Positions 53,444 through 63,482 are shown, counted from the first letter of the stretch. The stretch: 64,000 bases of DNA from Desulfacinum hydrothermale DSM 13146 (GCF_900176285.1 NZ_FWXF01000015.1:1-64000), one strand, 5' to 3'. Notes: a model not told the origin generated them from the letters alone. Translations and numbers: made by a program.

Positions 53444-54469
53444 ATGCGATTGACGGACTTTTGGAATGGCGAGTGTCGGTTGGGAAACGCGGTTGTGACG
53501 GGAGCCTTGGGGATGCTGCCGTTGTTGGCGGATGTGGAGGAAGACCGGGAGGATCTGCAATTTCTCCTGCTGGATGAAGCCATTTCCCACGAAGTCCTGC
53601 GGGTGACGGAGACTGGGGAGGGCGGGGAGGTGCCATTTCTTCTGGTGAAAAACACGGGCGACCAGCCGGTGCTGATCCTGGAAGGCGAGGAGCTGGTGGG
53701 CGGCAAGCAGAACCGGGTGGTGAACGCGACCCTGCTGGTGCCGGCGAAAAGTTCGCTGCGGATCCCGGTTTCCTGCATGGAACAGGGCCGCTGGCGCCTG
53801 GACAGCACGGCCTTCCAGGCCGGCGGCGCGCTTTTTCGGGCCAAATCGAGGGCCCGCCAGAAGGCCGGTGTCAGTGCCAACATTCGCCGGACCGGGGAGT
53901 TCCGAAGTCATCAGATGAGCGTTTGGGAGGAGGTTGAAGATTCCCTGGACGAACTGCGGGCCGCCTCCCCCACCCGCGATTTTCGGGCGGCCCGGGAACG
54001 GGTCTCTTCCGAAATCGATCGTTATGTGGATGAGCTTCTTCCCCAAGATGGGCAACGGGGAGCGATCTTCTTTTCCGCCCGCGGGGTACTCGGCTGTGAA
54101 TGGCTGGCCACCTCGGACCTGTTGAAGCGGGCCTTTCCCAAGATCATCCGGAGCTTCGCCTTTGAGGTGCTGAACGCGCCCGGGGTGTCCCATGCCGGCG
54201 CCCAAGCGGCGAGCGCCTGGTGGAACCGGGTTCTGGAATGCCCGATCAGAGCCTTCCCGTCTCCTGGAGCCGGAGAGGATCTGCGGCTGGAAAACGAGGA
54301 CCTGGTGGGCTCGGCACTGCTCTGGCGGCAGCGTCTGGTGCATCTGTCCTGTTTTCCCAGCCGTTGGGACGACACCGGCACCCAAGACGATCGGCTCCGA
54401 AGCCGCCGCCAATCGGCCGGGGAACGTCGGCGCCGGATGCGCAACCGGCAGGATCCCAGCGAATCCTAG
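53444..54469 (+). CDS. ARPP-1-like domain protein
   Basis: 341 residues from an ATG after GGGAGGTAACCC. VLILEGEELVGGKQNRVVNA and IPVSCMEQGRWRLDS match the ARPP-1 (DUF6569) domain; later LPQDGQRGAIFFSARGVLGC and LLKRAFPKIIRSFAFEVL belong to it. The domain was named from links with ADP-ribosylglycohydrolases and rhodanese-phosphatases; its biochemistry is unknown. Predicted cytoplasmic. It is the only gene of its transcript, driven by sigma54 and the divergent CARF activator. The C-terminus is Arg-rich. Confidence 0.75.
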   Translation: MRLTDFWNGECRLGNAVVTGALGMLPLLADVEEDREDLQFLLLDEAISHEVLRVTETGEGGEVPFLLVKNTGDQPVLILEGEELVGGKQNRVVNATLLVPAKSSLRIPVSCMEQGRWRLDSTAFQAGGALFRAKSRARQKAGVSANIRRTGEFRSHQMSVWEEVEDSLDELRAASPTRDFRAARERVSSEIDRYVDELLPQDGQRGAIFFSARGVLGCEWLATSDLLKRAFPKIIRSFAFEVLNAPGVSHAGAQAASAWWNRVLECPIRAFPSPGAGEDLRLENEDLVGSALLWRQRLVHLSCFPSRWDDTGTQDDRLRSRRQSAGERRRRMRNRQDPSES

Positions 54470-54521
54470 CCGGGTGGATCGATGGGCCGGTTCTTCCATG
54501 GATTCGATGGGGCCGCTTCCC

Positions 54522-54710
54522 GGGAGGCTGTCCGAAAACGCCCGGGTTGCGCTCCATCCGGGCCCGTGCTGCCGGCCTGACCAGGTCGCTGTGATAGGGG
54601 CGGGTTCCGAACCCGCCCCGACAACGCTCAAAAAGCACCACGCAGGCCGTGTTCCAGGGAGCTGCAGGCAAGGCCCCGGGCATTGTAAATTTTCACATGG
54701 ATCGGATCGT
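54522..54710. repeat. Composite mobile repeat, third region
   Basis: Begins GAGGCTGTCCGAAAACGCCC (MITE-like end), contains GGGGCGGGTTCCGAACCCGC, CAAAAAGCACCACGCAGGCC, and the exact 28-bp repeat 54678-54705 shared with 15363-15390. Fills the gap between the ARPP-1-like gene and the tRNA terminator. Confidence 0.6.
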
Positions 54711-54744
54711 GTACCAGTGGAGGGGGCGGGACTGCAGGCAAAGC

Positions 54745-54783
54745 AAAACGGGGTTGCAACCCGGTGGTTGCAACCCCGTTTCT
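54745..54783 (-). terminator. Terminator of tRNA-Arg
   Basis: AACGGGGTTGCAACC and GGTTGCAACCCCGTT form a long stem with a 3-5-nt loop. Read on the minus strand it follows the tRNA and is followed by TTTTGCTTTG. Confidence 0.85.
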
Positions 54784-54788
54784 TTTTC

Positions 54789-54865
<77 letters not shown>

Positions 54866-54893
54866 ATTGGGCCTTGGAACGAAGCGGCTTATA

Positions 54894-55697
54894 TCACTTT
54901 GATTGGGCCGGAGCAAGGAAAAAATCCCCCGGCCCGCTTTCCGCTTCCAGCCCCCAGTGTTTCAGCTCCTCCAGCATGGCATAGTGGGTGAGATCGTGCT
55001 GAATGGGCGTCACCGACACGTAGTGATCGGCCAGAGCCTGAACGTCCGCGTCCGGGCTGTTTTCCGTCTCCACGATGTTTCCGGTGAGCCAGTAGTAGAC
55101 CCGGTTTCGCGGATCCACCCGGCGGTCGTAGCTTTCCTGGTAAGTGAGCCGGCCCTGACGGGTTACGCGCATCCCCCGCACCTGTGATGCCGGCACGTTG
55201 GGCACGTTCACGTTGAGGCTCACCCCCCTGGGAAGGCCGAAACGCTCGATCCGCTCCAGGATGCGCAAGACCGCGTCGGTGGCCGCCGAAAAATCGGACG
55301 GTTCAAAGGAATCGATGGACACCGCCACCGCCGGAAAGCCCAGGATGGCTCCCTCGGTGGCCGCCGACACCGTCCCCGAATAGAGCACGTTGATGCCCAC
55401 GTTGGCGCCCAGATTGATCCCGGAAACCACCACGTCCGGAAGCGGCCGCACCAGTTCCCGAATGGCCAGCTTGACGCAATCGGCCGGCGTGCCGCTGCAG
55501 GCATGCCCGAAAAAGGCCCCGTTTCGCTTCACGGGCTTCACCCGAAGCGGATCGAGAAAGGTGATGGCGTGCCCCACCGCGCTCTGTTCCGTCTCCGGCG
55601 CCACCACCACCACGTCGTGTTCGGCAATCAGAGCCTCGTAGAGGGCTTCGATGCCCTTGGCGAAGATCCCGTCGTCGTTTGTGAGCAGCACCCGCAT
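54894..55697 (-). CDS. surE: 5'-nucleotidase SurE
   Basis: 267 residues: MRVLLTNDDGIFAKGIEALY (metal-binding DD), SGTPADCVKLAI and SGINLGANVGINVLYSGTVS are SurE signatures. Dephosphorylates nucleoside monophosphates and polyphosphate. The ATG follows AGGGGC just after korC, so it may be co-transcribed. Confidence 0.95.
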   Translation of the reverse strand: MRVLLTNDDGIFAKGIEALYEALIAEHDVVVVAPETEQSAVGHAITFLDPLRVKPVKRNGAFFGHACSGTPADCVKLAIRELVRPLPDVVVSGINLGANVGINVLYSGTVSAATEGAILGFPAVAVSIDSFEPSDFSAATDAVLRILERIERFGLPRGVSLNVNVPNVPASQVRGMRVTRQGRLTYQESYDRRVDPRNRVYYWLTGNIVETENSPDADVQALADHYVSVTPIQHDLTHYAMLEELKHWGLEAESGPGDFFLAPAQSK

Positions 55698-55701
55698 GGA
55701 T

Positions 55702-56250
55702 TTAGTGCCCCTGCATGTAGAGCTTGGCCGCATTGATGCCCGTTTCCAGCGCCTTCCGGTTCAGCTCCTCCGTTCCCGGCGGAACCCGGCCCAGAACCGC
55801 CGCTTCCAGCGACGCCAGGGAGACCACCTTGGTGAGCGTGGCCAGGGCGCCCAGGGCCACGATGTTGGCCACCATTTCCTTTTTGAGCTCGGCGCGGGCA
55901 AGCTGGGTAAAGGGGAGGGCGATGGCCCGCGTGGTGGGGATCTGCTTGACGAAGGTGCTGTCCACCACCAGGGTGCCCTCCGGCTTCAGGTCGAAAAAGT
56001 AAGCGTCACACGACTTCTGGTTCATGGCCAGGAGCAGGTCCGGCTTGATGGCCTTGGGGTAGTCGATCTCTTCATCGCTGATGACCACCTCCGCCTTGCT
56101 GGCCCCGCCCCGGGCTTCCGGCCCGTAGCTCTGGGTCTGGCACACATACTTTCCGTCATGGACCCCGGCGGCTTCGGCCAAGATGATGCCGGCCATGATG
56201 ATTCCTTGCCCGCCGGATCCGCTCAAACGCACTTCATACCGATATCCCAT
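55702..56250 (-). CDS. korC: 2-oxoacid:ferredoxin oxidoreductase gamma subunit
   Basis: 182 residues from the ATG before GYRYEVRLSGSGGQGIIMAG, the gamma-subunit motif; SYGPEARGGASKAEVVISDE is conserved. A weak AAAGGGACC precedes. Last gene of korDABC; a 244-bp gap separates it from korB. Confidence 0.92.
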   Translation of the reverse strand: MGYRYEVRLSGSGGQGIIMAGIILAEAAGVHDGKYVCQTQSYGPEARGGASKAEVVISDEEIDYPKAIKPDLLLAMNQKSCDAYFFDLKPEGTLVVDSTFVKQIPTTRAIALPFTQLARAELKKEMVANIVALGALATLTKVVSLASLEAAVLGRVPPGTEELNRKALETGINAAKLYMQGH

Positions 56251-56494
56251 TGGACAGGTCCCTTTCCCTTTTGCATGAAACGGGTGGTCCGTGATTCGTG
56301 ATCTGGAGATCGCCATTTGTGATGCGCCAGGGGGAAAGCCTTGCCGGGTATGGCGACGCACGGGCTTCGATTCAACCACGGTTTGTCGCTTCACCCTCAC
56401 TTGGACCCTCTACCCCGGCCGCGTCGGCCATCGCGGCTTTCCTTCCGGCCTGTCAGGACGTCCCACGCCGGTCGGCTTCCCCAAACCGGTCCCA

Positions 56495-57337
56495 TCAGCG
56501 CGCGGCGGCCATCTTGGCCCGGGCCGCTTCCCGGATTTTTTTGTATTCTTCCGTGTAGATGGGAAGATCCCGGTCCACCAAGACGCCGATGGTGAATCGG
56601 TCGGCCAGCTCCTCTTCGCCCATCTCGGCCGTCTTTTCCACCCGCACCGCGTGGTCCTTCTGCCAGCGGAGCATCTCCACGGCTCCTCCCAGCTTGTTTC
56701 GACGCCCGTACTGGGTGTGGCAGTTGCTCACCACCTCCACCACGGAAAAGCCCCTCTTGACGATGGCTTTTTCGATCAGCTTATCCAACATGTTGGCATG
56801 ATAGACCGTGCCGCGCGCCACCATGGCCGCCCCGGCCGTCACCGCCAGCTCGGCGATGGAAAAGGCATGCTCGATGTGTCGGTACATCGCCGTGGTGGCC
56901 AGGGCCCCGTAGGGCGTGGTGGGCGAATACTGGCCGCCGGTCATCCCGTAGATGTTGTTGTTGATGATGATGGCCGTCAGATTCAGGTTGCGTCGGGCCG
57001 CATGGATGAAGTGGTTTCCGCCGATGGCCGTGGCGTCCCCGTCCCCCATGATGACGATCACGTGGAGATTGGGATTGGCCAGCTTCACACCGGTGGCGAA
57101 TGTGAGGGCCCGCCCGTGGGTGGTGTGCAGCGTATTGAAATCCACGTACACGGGCAGCCGTCCCGAACAACCGATGCCCGAGACCAGCACCACGTCGTCC
57201 TTTTCATAGCCCAGCTTGTCGATGGCCCGGATGAGTGAACCCAGTACGATCCCGTTTCCACAACCGGGGCACCAAACGTGGGGAAACTTCTTGTCGTGAC
57301 GCAGGTATTTATGGATGAGTTTGGTCACTTCCGCCAT
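56495..57337 (-). CDS. korB: 2-oxoacid:ferredoxin oxidoreductase beta subunit
   Basis: 280 residues: CPGCGNGIVLGSLIRAI and the thiamine-diphosphate motif GDGDATAIGGNHFIHAARRN, with NNNIYGMTGGQYSP. Binds TPP and Fe-S. Converts 2-oxoglutarate and CoA to succinyl-CoA with ferredoxin, or the reverse. Confidence 0.93.
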   Translation of the reverse strand: MAEVTKLIHKYLRHDKKFPHVWCPGCGNGIVLGSLIRAIDKLGYEKDDVVLVSGIGCSGRLPVYVDFNTLHTTHGRALTFATGVKLANPNLHVIVIMGDGDATAIGGNHFIHAARRNLNLTAIIINNNIYGMTGGQYSPTTPYGALATTAMYRHIEHAFSIAELAVTAGAAMVARGTVYHANMLDKLIEKAIVKRGFSVVEVVSNCHTQYGRRNKLGGAVEMLRWQKDHAVRVEKTAEMGEEELADRFTIGVLVDRDLPIYTEEYKKIREAARAKMAAAR

Positions 57338-57358
57338 GGTTCTTCCCTCTTTCCACCC

Positions 57359-58504
57359 CTACATCTTGATGAGGCGCACCAGGATCTCCTCGGGGGTGAT
57401 CAGGTTTCCGTCGATTCGGTTGATGGTTTCCACACGGGTTGCGCCCTGATTGATCCGTTTCACTTCCCGGGACACCTGGCCCATGTTGAGTTCCGGCACC
57501 AGCACGGCCTTCACCCGGGAAAGATACGGCTCCAAGATCTGGCGAGGAAAGGGCCACAAGGTGATGAGCTGCATCATCCCCGCCTTGACGCCCCGCTCCC
57601 GGGCTTCGCGCACCGCCCGTCTGGCGGAGCGGGCCACGGATCCATAGGCCACCACCAGGATCTCCGCATCTTCGGTGAGTTCCTCGTCCACCATCAGGAT
57701 GTCGAAAAAGTGTTGAGAGATCTTGCGATGAATCCGGTTGAGAAACGGCACGATCTCGTCGGGTCGCTGAGTCGGAAAGCCTCGCACGTCGTGGACAAGG
57801 CCTGTGACGTGGTAGCGGTAGCCGTCCCCGAAGATGCCCATGGGCGGGACGCCCCGGCTGTTGTCTTCGTAGGGCACGTACCATTCCGGCGGCATGTTGG
57901 GCCGGATCCGGTCGATCACTTCGATCTCGCCCGGGTGCGGCAGGCTGATCTTTTCCCGGGTGTGGCCCACCACTTCGTCGGAAAGGATGATCACCGGCGT
58001 GCGGTACTTTTCCGCCAGGTTGAAGGCTTTGACCGTGATATCAAAGCACTCCTTGGTGGTGGAGACGGCCAGCACGATGATGGGGTGATCTCCGTGGGTG
58101 CCCCAGCGGGCCTGCATCACGTCGGCCTGACTCACATTGGTGGGAAGCCCCGTGCTGGGCCCGCCCCGCATGACGTTGACCACCACGCAGGGCACCTCCG
58201 CCACACAGGCGAACCCCAGGTTTTCCTGCATGAGGGAAAAGCCCGGGCCACTGGTGGCGGTCATGGACTTGGCCCCCGCCAAGGACGCCCCGATGATGGC
58301 GCCCATGCTGGCGATTTCGTCCTCCATCTGGACGAACGTCCCCCCCACGGCGGGAAGTTTCACCGACATGACTTCACTGATTTCGGTCGCCGGCGTGATG
58401 GGATAGCCGGCGAAAAAGGTGCATCCGGCCGCTAAAGCCCCTTCCACCATGGCTTCGTTGCCCTGGAGGAGCACCTGGCGTCCCGTGGTCGCTTGCTCGT
58501 TCAC
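57359..58504 (-). CDS. korA: 2-oxoacid:ferredoxin oxidoreductase alpha subunit
   Basis: 381 residues: FFAGYPITPATEISEVMS, QMEDEIASMGAIIGASLAGA, TSGPGFSLMQENLGFA, all alpha-subunit signatures; a C-terminal transketolase-like region follows (ILVVAYGSVARSARRAVREA). Operon with korD 20 bp upstream. Confidence 0.94.
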   Translation of the reverse strand: MNEQATTGRQVLLQGNEAMVEGALAAGCTFFAGYPITPATEISEVMSVKLPAVGGTFVQMEDEIASMGAIIGASLAGAKSMTATSGPGFSLMQENLGFACVAEVPCVVVNVMRGGPSTGLPTNVSQADVMQARWGTHGDHPIIVLAVSTTKECFDITVKAFNLAEKYRTPVIILSDEVVGHTREKISLPHPGEIEVIDRIRPNMPPEWYVPYEDNSRGVPPMGIFGDGYRYHVTGLVHDVRGFPTQRPDEIVPFLNRIHRKISQHFFDILMVDEELTEDAEILVVAYGSVARSARRAVREARERGVKAGMMQLITLWPFPRQILEPYLSRVKAVLVPELNMGQVSREVKRINQGATRVETINRIDGNLITPEEILVRLIKM

Positions 58505-58525
58505 AGCATCTTCTCCTTGTCACCC

Positions 58526-58876
58526 CTAATCGTCGTCACCCACCGCCTTCTTCCTACGGGCGCGCACGCTGATGGCAAAATCCGGGCAGTGTATCTCGCA
58601 AAACCCGCAGCCCGTGCATCGATCCGGCTGGGTCACCACCGGAGAGCCATCTTCGTCCATCTCGATGCACTGCCGGGGACAGAAGGCGGCGCAGATGCCA
58701 CAGCCCTTGCACCAGCCCATGAAGATGGCGATATCATAGTCTTTTTTTGCCCGACTCGGTTTGGCTCCTTCCGAGGCCTCCTTCCGGAGCGGATCCACGG
58801 GAACGTCCGTCGACTCCTCCTGCAACGATTCCTGGGGCGTCTTCTTCCTGGTCTTTTTTGCCGTTTCGTCACCCAT
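58526..58876 (-). CDS. korD: 2-oxoacid:ferredoxin oxidoreductase delta (ferredoxin) subunit
   Basis: 116 residues from an ATG after AGGAGA. A charged N-terminal extension (about 45 residues) precedes two [4Fe-4S] motifs, CKGCGICAAFCP and CTGCGFCEIHCP. First gene of korDABC; carries electrons to ferredoxin. Confidence 0.9.
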   Translation of the reverse strand: MGDETAKKTRKKTPQESLQEESTDVPVDPLRKEASEGAKPSRAKKDYDIAIFMGWCKGCGICAAFCPRQCIEMDEDGSPVVTQPDRCTGCGFCEIHCPDFAISVRARRKKAVGDDD

Positions 58877-59277
58877 TGTCTTCTCCTGAGAAAAAAGCCG
58901 TCTCGTGCCATCCATCCGTTGTGTCTCCTTAGCCCATCGCCCACCCATTTTCAACCACCAAAGGCCTTTGAGTCTGCAGAATCCATTGACAAAATGACTT
59001 CGCTGTACTAAGCACTGTCCCTACGGTAAGGATCTCCCGAAGCGGAACCAGCGAAGCTCGGTCGAACGCCCCAATTCACGAGAAGGCACCAACGGCAGCG
59101 GAGTCTTTCCACCCGGCGCCACCATCACCAGGGAGACCGCCCCACCATGCAGGCACAACACCTCCGGCAAGCCCCCGCGCTTGCTACCGCCTCGATGTTC
59201 GTCAGATCAAGCGCCTTCCAGCCGTCGCCCCTTCTCTGGGGACTGGACCCATAGCCGTTTGAAAATAAGGAGGATCC
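58877..59277. other. Divergent intergenic region korD/fumarase
   Basis: No gene. It must contain promoters for the two divergent operons, but I find no pair clear enough to place. Confidence 0.45.
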
Positions 59278-60117
59278 ATGCGCGAAATCCATGTGGACAC
59301 GATTGCATCCGCCGTTCGGGATCTTTGCATCCGCGCCAATACGGAGTTGGGCGAGGACGTGCTGGACGCCTTCCGCAAGGCCCTGGAAAGGGAGGAGTCA
59401 CCGGCGGGAAAGGACATTTTGCAAAGGCTGATCCAGAACGCCGAGATCGCTCGGACCGAAGGGATCCCCATGTGCCAGGACACCGGGTTCGCCGTGGTCT
59501 TTGTGGACATGGGCCAAGATGTGCACATCGTGGGCGGCGGCCTTCGGGAAGCCGTGGAAGAAGGGGTGCGGCAGGGATACCGGGACGGCTACCTGCGCAA
59601 GAGCATCTGCCATCCCTTCACGCGCCAGAACACCGGTGACAACACCCCCGCCATCGTCCATCTGGACGTGCGTCCCGGAGAGCACTTTCGGATCACGCTG
59701 GCCCCCAAGGGTGGAGGCAGTGAAAACATGAGCCGTGTGACCATGCTCACACCCGCCGCCGGCATCCAGGGGGTCAAGGACTTCGTGGTACAGCGGGTGA
59801 AGGAATCGGGCCCCAACCCCTGCCCGCCCACCATCGTGGGCGTGGGCATCGGCGGCACCTTTGAAACGGCGGCGCTTCTGGCCAAGAAGGCCCTGCTCCG
59901 CCCCGTGGGAAGTCCCCACCCCGATCCGGAACTGGCCGCTCTGGAAGCAGACTGGCTGGATGCCGTCAACGACCTGGGCATCGGCCCCCAGGGACTGGGG
60001 GGACGCGTCACCTCCCTGGCAGTCCACATCGAGATGATGCCGTGTCACATCGCCAGCCTGCCCGTGGCCGTGAACATTCAGTGCCACGCCGCCCGGCACA
60101 AGGAGACCGAACTCTGA
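59278..60117 (+). CDS. Class I fumarate hydratase, alpha subunit
   Basis: 279 residues: EGIPMCQDTGFAVVFVDMG (cluster Cys), ICHPFTRQNTGDNTPAIVHL, LAPKGGGSENMSRVTMLTPA, and PPTIVGVGIGGTFETAALLA. This is the N-terminal part of the Fe-S fumarase/tartrate dehydratase family in split form; it binds one [4Fe-4S]. Converts fumarate to malate with the next gene. Confidence 0.93.
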   Translation: MREIHVDTIASAVRDLCIRANTELGEDVLDAFRKALEREESPAGKDILQRLIQNAEIARTEGIPMCQDTGFAVVFVDMGQDVHIVGGGLREAVEEGVRQGYRDGYLRKSICHPFTRQNTGDNTPAIVHLDVRPGEHFRITLAPKGGGSENMSRVTMLTPAAGIQGVKDFVVQRVKESGPNPCPPTIVGVGIGGTFETAALLAKKALLRPVGSPHPDPELAALEADWLDAVNDLGIGPQGLGGRVTSLAVHIEMMPCHIASLPVAVNIQCHAARHKETEL

Positions 60118-60176
60118 TTGCAGTGACAAAGGGCTCGCCCCTTGTCCCTTGGATCCAAGAAAGGAGATGCCCCAAC

Positions 60177-60737
60177 ATGCAGGACGCCGTTCGACTCACC
60201 ACGCCGCTTGGAAGGGAAGACGTGGAAAAGCTGCGGATCGGAGACCGGGTTCTCCTCAACGGAATCGTCTATACGGCCCGGGATGCGGCCCACAAACGCC
60301 TGGTGGATCTTCTCCACACCGGCGAGCCCCTGCCTTTTGATCTGGAAGGCCAGGTGATCTATTATGTGGGCCCATCGCCGGCCAAGCCGGGCCGGCCCGT
60401 GGGCGCCGCCGGTCCCACCACCAGCTACCGCATGGACGCCTATGCGCCGGAGCTGATCCAACGCGGCCTGCGGGGCATGATCGGAAAGGGCGCTCGAAAC
60501 GACGCGGTGAAAGCCGCCATGCAGGAACACGGGGCGGTCTATTTCGCCGCCATCGGCGGCGCCGGAGCGCTCATGGCCCAGAGCATCCTGTCGGCCGAGG
60601 TGATCGCCTACCCGGAGCTGGGTCCGGAAGCCATCCGCCGCCTGGAAGTGAAGGATTTTCCCGTGATCGTGGCCAACGATTGCCACGGTGGGGATCTGTA
60701 CGAGGAAGGCGTCAGGAGGTATGCACGCACGGCGTGA
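60177..60737 (+). CDS. Class I fumarate hydratase, beta subunit
   Basis: 186 residues from an ATG after AAAGGAGATGCC. LRIGDRVLLNGIVYTARDAAH, PVGAAGPTTSYRMDAYAPEL and GGAGALMAQSI are beta-subunit signatures. It completes the fumarase and lies beside sdhCDAB, forming a TCA-cycle block. Confidence 0.92.
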   Translation: MQDAVRLTTPLGREDVEKLRIGDRVLLNGIVYTARDAAHKRLVDLLHTGEPLPFDLEGQVIYYVGPSPAKPGRPVGAAGPTTSYRMDAYAPELIQRGLRGMIGKGARNDAVKAAMQEHGAVYFAAIGGAGALMAQSILSAEVIAYPELGPEAIRRLEVKDFPVIVANDCHGGDLYEEGVRRYARTA

Positions 60738-60831
60738 GTTCTAATTTTCCGCCCTTGCCCGCCGTTCGTTCCCTTCCAGTGCGCTGGGACGGCGCCGGGC
60801 CGGGGCATGCGGTTCAAGCGAGGAGGTCTTC

Positions 60832-61218
60832 ATGAAAAAGGTCGTCTTTCAACCCAAGGTCCGTTACAAGCTTCATCCCGGCTACCTGGCCTGGATCCTC
60901 CACAGAGCCACGGGGGTCCTGCTGGGGCTCTACCTCTTTCTTCACATCTGGGTGATCCATCACCTGTCCCAGGGCGAAAAAGCCTTCAATGAGGTGATGG
61001 CCGTGGTCCAGTCCCCGCTTTTCCACCTGCTGGAAATCGGGCTGCTGGCAACCGTGGTCTACCACGGCCTGAACGGCCTGCGCGTGGTCTTCATGGACTA
61101 CGGCAACCTGGCAAAGCGTGACATCATGCAAAAGGCCGTCTTCGCCGTCTTCGCCGTCTCGGCGATCCTCATCCTGGCAGGGGCGATTCCCATGCTGCGG
61201 CTGGCTTTCGGTATCTAA
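60832..61218 (+). CDS. sdhC: Succinate dehydrogenase cytochrome b subunit SdhC
   Basis: 128 residues, three membrane helices; HRATGVLLGLYLFLHIWVI and VVYHGLNGLRVVFMDYG carry histidines typical of heme b and quinone binding. Anchors SdhAB. Preceded by GAGGAGG. Confidence 0.88.
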   Translation: MKKVVFQPKVRYKLHPGYLAWILHRATGVLLGLYLFLHIWVIHHLSQGEKAFNEVMAVVQSPLFHLLEIGLLATVVYHGLNGLRVVFMDYGNLAKRDIMQKAVFAVFAVSAILILAGAIPMLRLAFGI

Positions 61219-61234
61219 GAGGGAGGCTTGGAAC

Positions 61235-61600
61235 ATGTTGGGTAAATACTTCGGTTCGGGACGTTCGGGGGCCTTCGACTGGTTCTTCCAACGCATCTCC
61301 GGCGTGGCCCTGCTCATCACGCTCTTTTTGCACTTCTGGGTACTGCATTACGCCTCGGAAGGGCCCGTCACCTATCAGAAGGTCATGGCGCGGCTCGTCT
61401 CTCCCGCCTGGAAGGCCCTGGACATCGCCTTCCTGGTCTTCGCCGTCTACCATGCCATGAACGGCTTCAAGATGATCATCGACGACTACGTCCATTCCGC
61501 CGGCTTGCGGGCCGTGCTGGTGGGCACCCTGTGGGTGCTTGCCATCGGTTTTTTCGGGCTGGGCGTCCTCACCATCGTCACTCTCAAAGTGCAAGCGTAG
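61235..61600 (+). CDS. sdhD: Succinate dehydrogenase membrane subunit SdhD
   Basis: 121 residues with three helices: WFFQRISGVALLITLFLHFWV, VYHAMNGFKMIIDDYV, and a terminal LWVLAIGFFGLGVLTIVTL. Histidines match those of SdhC. GGGAGG precedes ATG. Confidence 0.88.
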   Translation: MLGKYFGSGRSGAFDWFFQRISGVALLITLFLHFWVLHYASEGPVTYQKVMARLVSPAWKALDIAFLVFAVYHAMNGFKMIIDDYVHSAGLRAVLVGTLWVLAIGFFGLGVLTIVTLKVQA

Positions 61601-61621
61601 GCAAAAGGAGCGATCGACGTC

Positions 61622-63397
61622 ATGGCAGATATCAGCGTGACCATTCATAAGCACGATGTGGTGATCGTGGGCGCCGGCGGCGCCGGGCTTCGCGCCGCCT
61701 TGGAGGCTTCCAAGGGGGTGAATACGGCGGTGATCAGTGAGGTCTTTCCCACCCGCTCCCACACGGTGGCGGCCCAGGGGGGAGTGGCGGCCTCGCTGAG
61801 CAACGTGGAGCCCGACGACTGGGTCTGGCACATGTTCGACACCATCAAGGGAAGCGACTATCTGGGTGATCAGGATGCCATTGAGTTCATGTGCCGCATG
61901 GCCCCCGAGGTGGTGATCGAACTGGAGCACATGGGCATGCCCTTCAGCCGCCTTCAGAACGGCAAGATCTTCCAGCGCCGGTTCGGCGGCCACACCAAGG
62001 ATTTCGGCAAGGAGGCCGTCCAGCGCACCTGTGCCGCGGCCGACCGCACAGGCCACGCCATGCTCCACACCCTCTATGAACAGTGCGTGAAAAACCAGGT
62101 GGTTTTTTACAACGAATTCTATGCCCTGGAACTGCTCAAGAACGAGGACCACGTGGTGGGTGTGCTGGCTTGGGACATCGCCAACGGCGGCTTCCACATC
62201 TTTCACGCCAAGGCCACCATGTTCGCCACGGGCGGCTACGTCCGTGTCTACAAGACCAACTCCAACGCCCACATCAACACGGGAGACGGCCTGGCCCTGA
62301 CCCTGCGCGCGGGGTTTCCCGTGGAGGACCTGGAGTTCGTCCAGTTCCATCCCACCGGCATCTACGGCGTGGGCAACCTCATCACGGAGGGCGTGCGCGG
62401 CGAAGGCGGCTACCTGCTCAACAAAGACGGCGAGCGCTTCATGAAGCGTTATGCTCCCACCGTGTGGGACCTGGCCTCCCGAGACGTGGTCTCGCGGGCC
62501 ATGGCCGAAGAAATGCGGCAAGGCCGGGGCTGCGGGCCCGAGGGCGACCACATGCTGCTCAAGCTGGATCACATCGGAGCGGGCATCATTCACGAACGGC
62601 TGCCCGGCATCTGGGAACTGGCCTATGTGTTCGCCCACGTGGACTGCACCAAGGAACCCATCCCCGTCACCCCCACGGCCCACTACTCCATGGGGGGCAT
62701 CCCCACCAACCTGTCTGCGGAAGTGGTCCTGGGCGGTATGGACAAGCCCGAAGAACCGGTCAAGGGCTTCTACGCTGCGGGGGAGGCGGCTTGCGCTTCG
62801 GTCCACGGGGCCAACCGCCTGGGATCCAATTCGCTTCTGGACATCATGGTTTTCGGAAAGGTGGGCGGACAACACATGGCCCAATTCGCCCAGTCCTTGC
62901 CCGAACATGTGCCCTTGCCGGAAAACCCCGGGAAGCGGGGCATCGAAGAAGTGACCAGCCTCCTGAACGGCACGGCAGGAGAAACGATGGGCGCCGTTTG
63001 GGACGAGCTGAAGGAATCCATGGAAGCCAACTGCGGGGTGTTCCGCACCGAGGAGACCCTGGCCAAGCAACGGGCCGTGCTGCAAAAGCTCTGCGATCGG
63101 TACAAAAAGGTGGGCATCGCCGACAAGGGGCTGGCATTCAATCTGGATCTGATCGAAACCCTGGAACTGGGCCACATGCTGGACTATTCCAAGGCCATCG
63201 TGGAAGGAGCCCTGGCCCGCCAGGAAAGCCGCGGCGCCCACTACCGCGACGACTACCCCAAGCGCGACGACGAAAAGTGGCACAAGCACAGCCTGGCCTA
63301 CATGGAAGAGGACGGCTCCATCCGCCTCGATTACAAGCCCGTCCGCATGAAACCGCTCACCGTACCCACCTTTGAACCCAAAGAACGTGTCTATTAG
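61622..63397 (+). CDS. sdhA: Succinate dehydrogenase/fumarate reductase flavoprotein SdhA
   Basis: 591 residues: FAD motif [35 protein letters not shown] (covalent FAD His), [20 protein letters not shown] and catalytic [12 protein letters not shown]. Interconverts succinate and fumarate; in syntrophs both directions are used. Confidence 0.96.
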   Translation: MADISVTIHKHDVVIVGAGGAGLRAALEASKGVNTAVISEVFPTRSHTVAAQGGVAASLSNVEPDDWVWHMFDTIKGSDYLGDQDAIEFMCRMAPEVVIELEHMGMPFSRLQNGKIFQRRFGGHTKDFGKEAVQRTCAAADRTGHAMLHTLYEQCVKNQVVFYNEFYALELLKNEDHVVGVLAWDIANGGFHIFHAKATMFATGGYVRVYKTNSNAHINTGDGLALTLRAGFPVEDLEFVQFHPTGIYGVGNLITEGVRGEGGYLLNKDGERFMKRYAPTVWDLASRDVVSRAMAEEMRQGRGCGPEGDHMLLKLDHIGAGIIHERLPGIWELAYVFAHVDCTKEPIPVTPTAHYSMGGIPTNLSAEVVLGGMDKPEEPVKGFYAAGEAACASVHGANRLGSNSLLDIMVFGKVGGQHMAQFAQSLPEHVPLPENPGKRGIEEVTSLLNGTAGETMGAVWDELKESMEANCGVFRTEETLAKQRAVLQKLCDRYKKVGIADKGLAFNLDLIETLELGHMLDYSKAIVEGALARQESRGAHYRDDYPKRDDEKWHKHSLAYMEEDGSIRLDYKPVRMKPLTVPTFEPKERVY

Positions 63398-63405
63398 AGA
63401 CTATC

Positions 63406-63428
63406 GGCCCGCCCCGCGGGGGCGGGCC
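63406..63428 (+). other. Perfect hairpin between sdhA and sdhB
   Basis: GGCCCGCCCC and GGGGCGGGCC pair perfectly around GCG. No T-run follows, so it is more likely an RNA-processing or stabilising element than a terminator. Confidence 0.6.
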
Positions 63429-63482
63429 GAGCGGGGACTGGAAGCGGAATCCGCGGACCCGGGACGACATGAGGTGCATATC

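Noticed and set aside
61169-63289. Minus-strand open frame opposite sdhD and sdhA
   Set aside because: Antisense shadow; no start signal or family motif.
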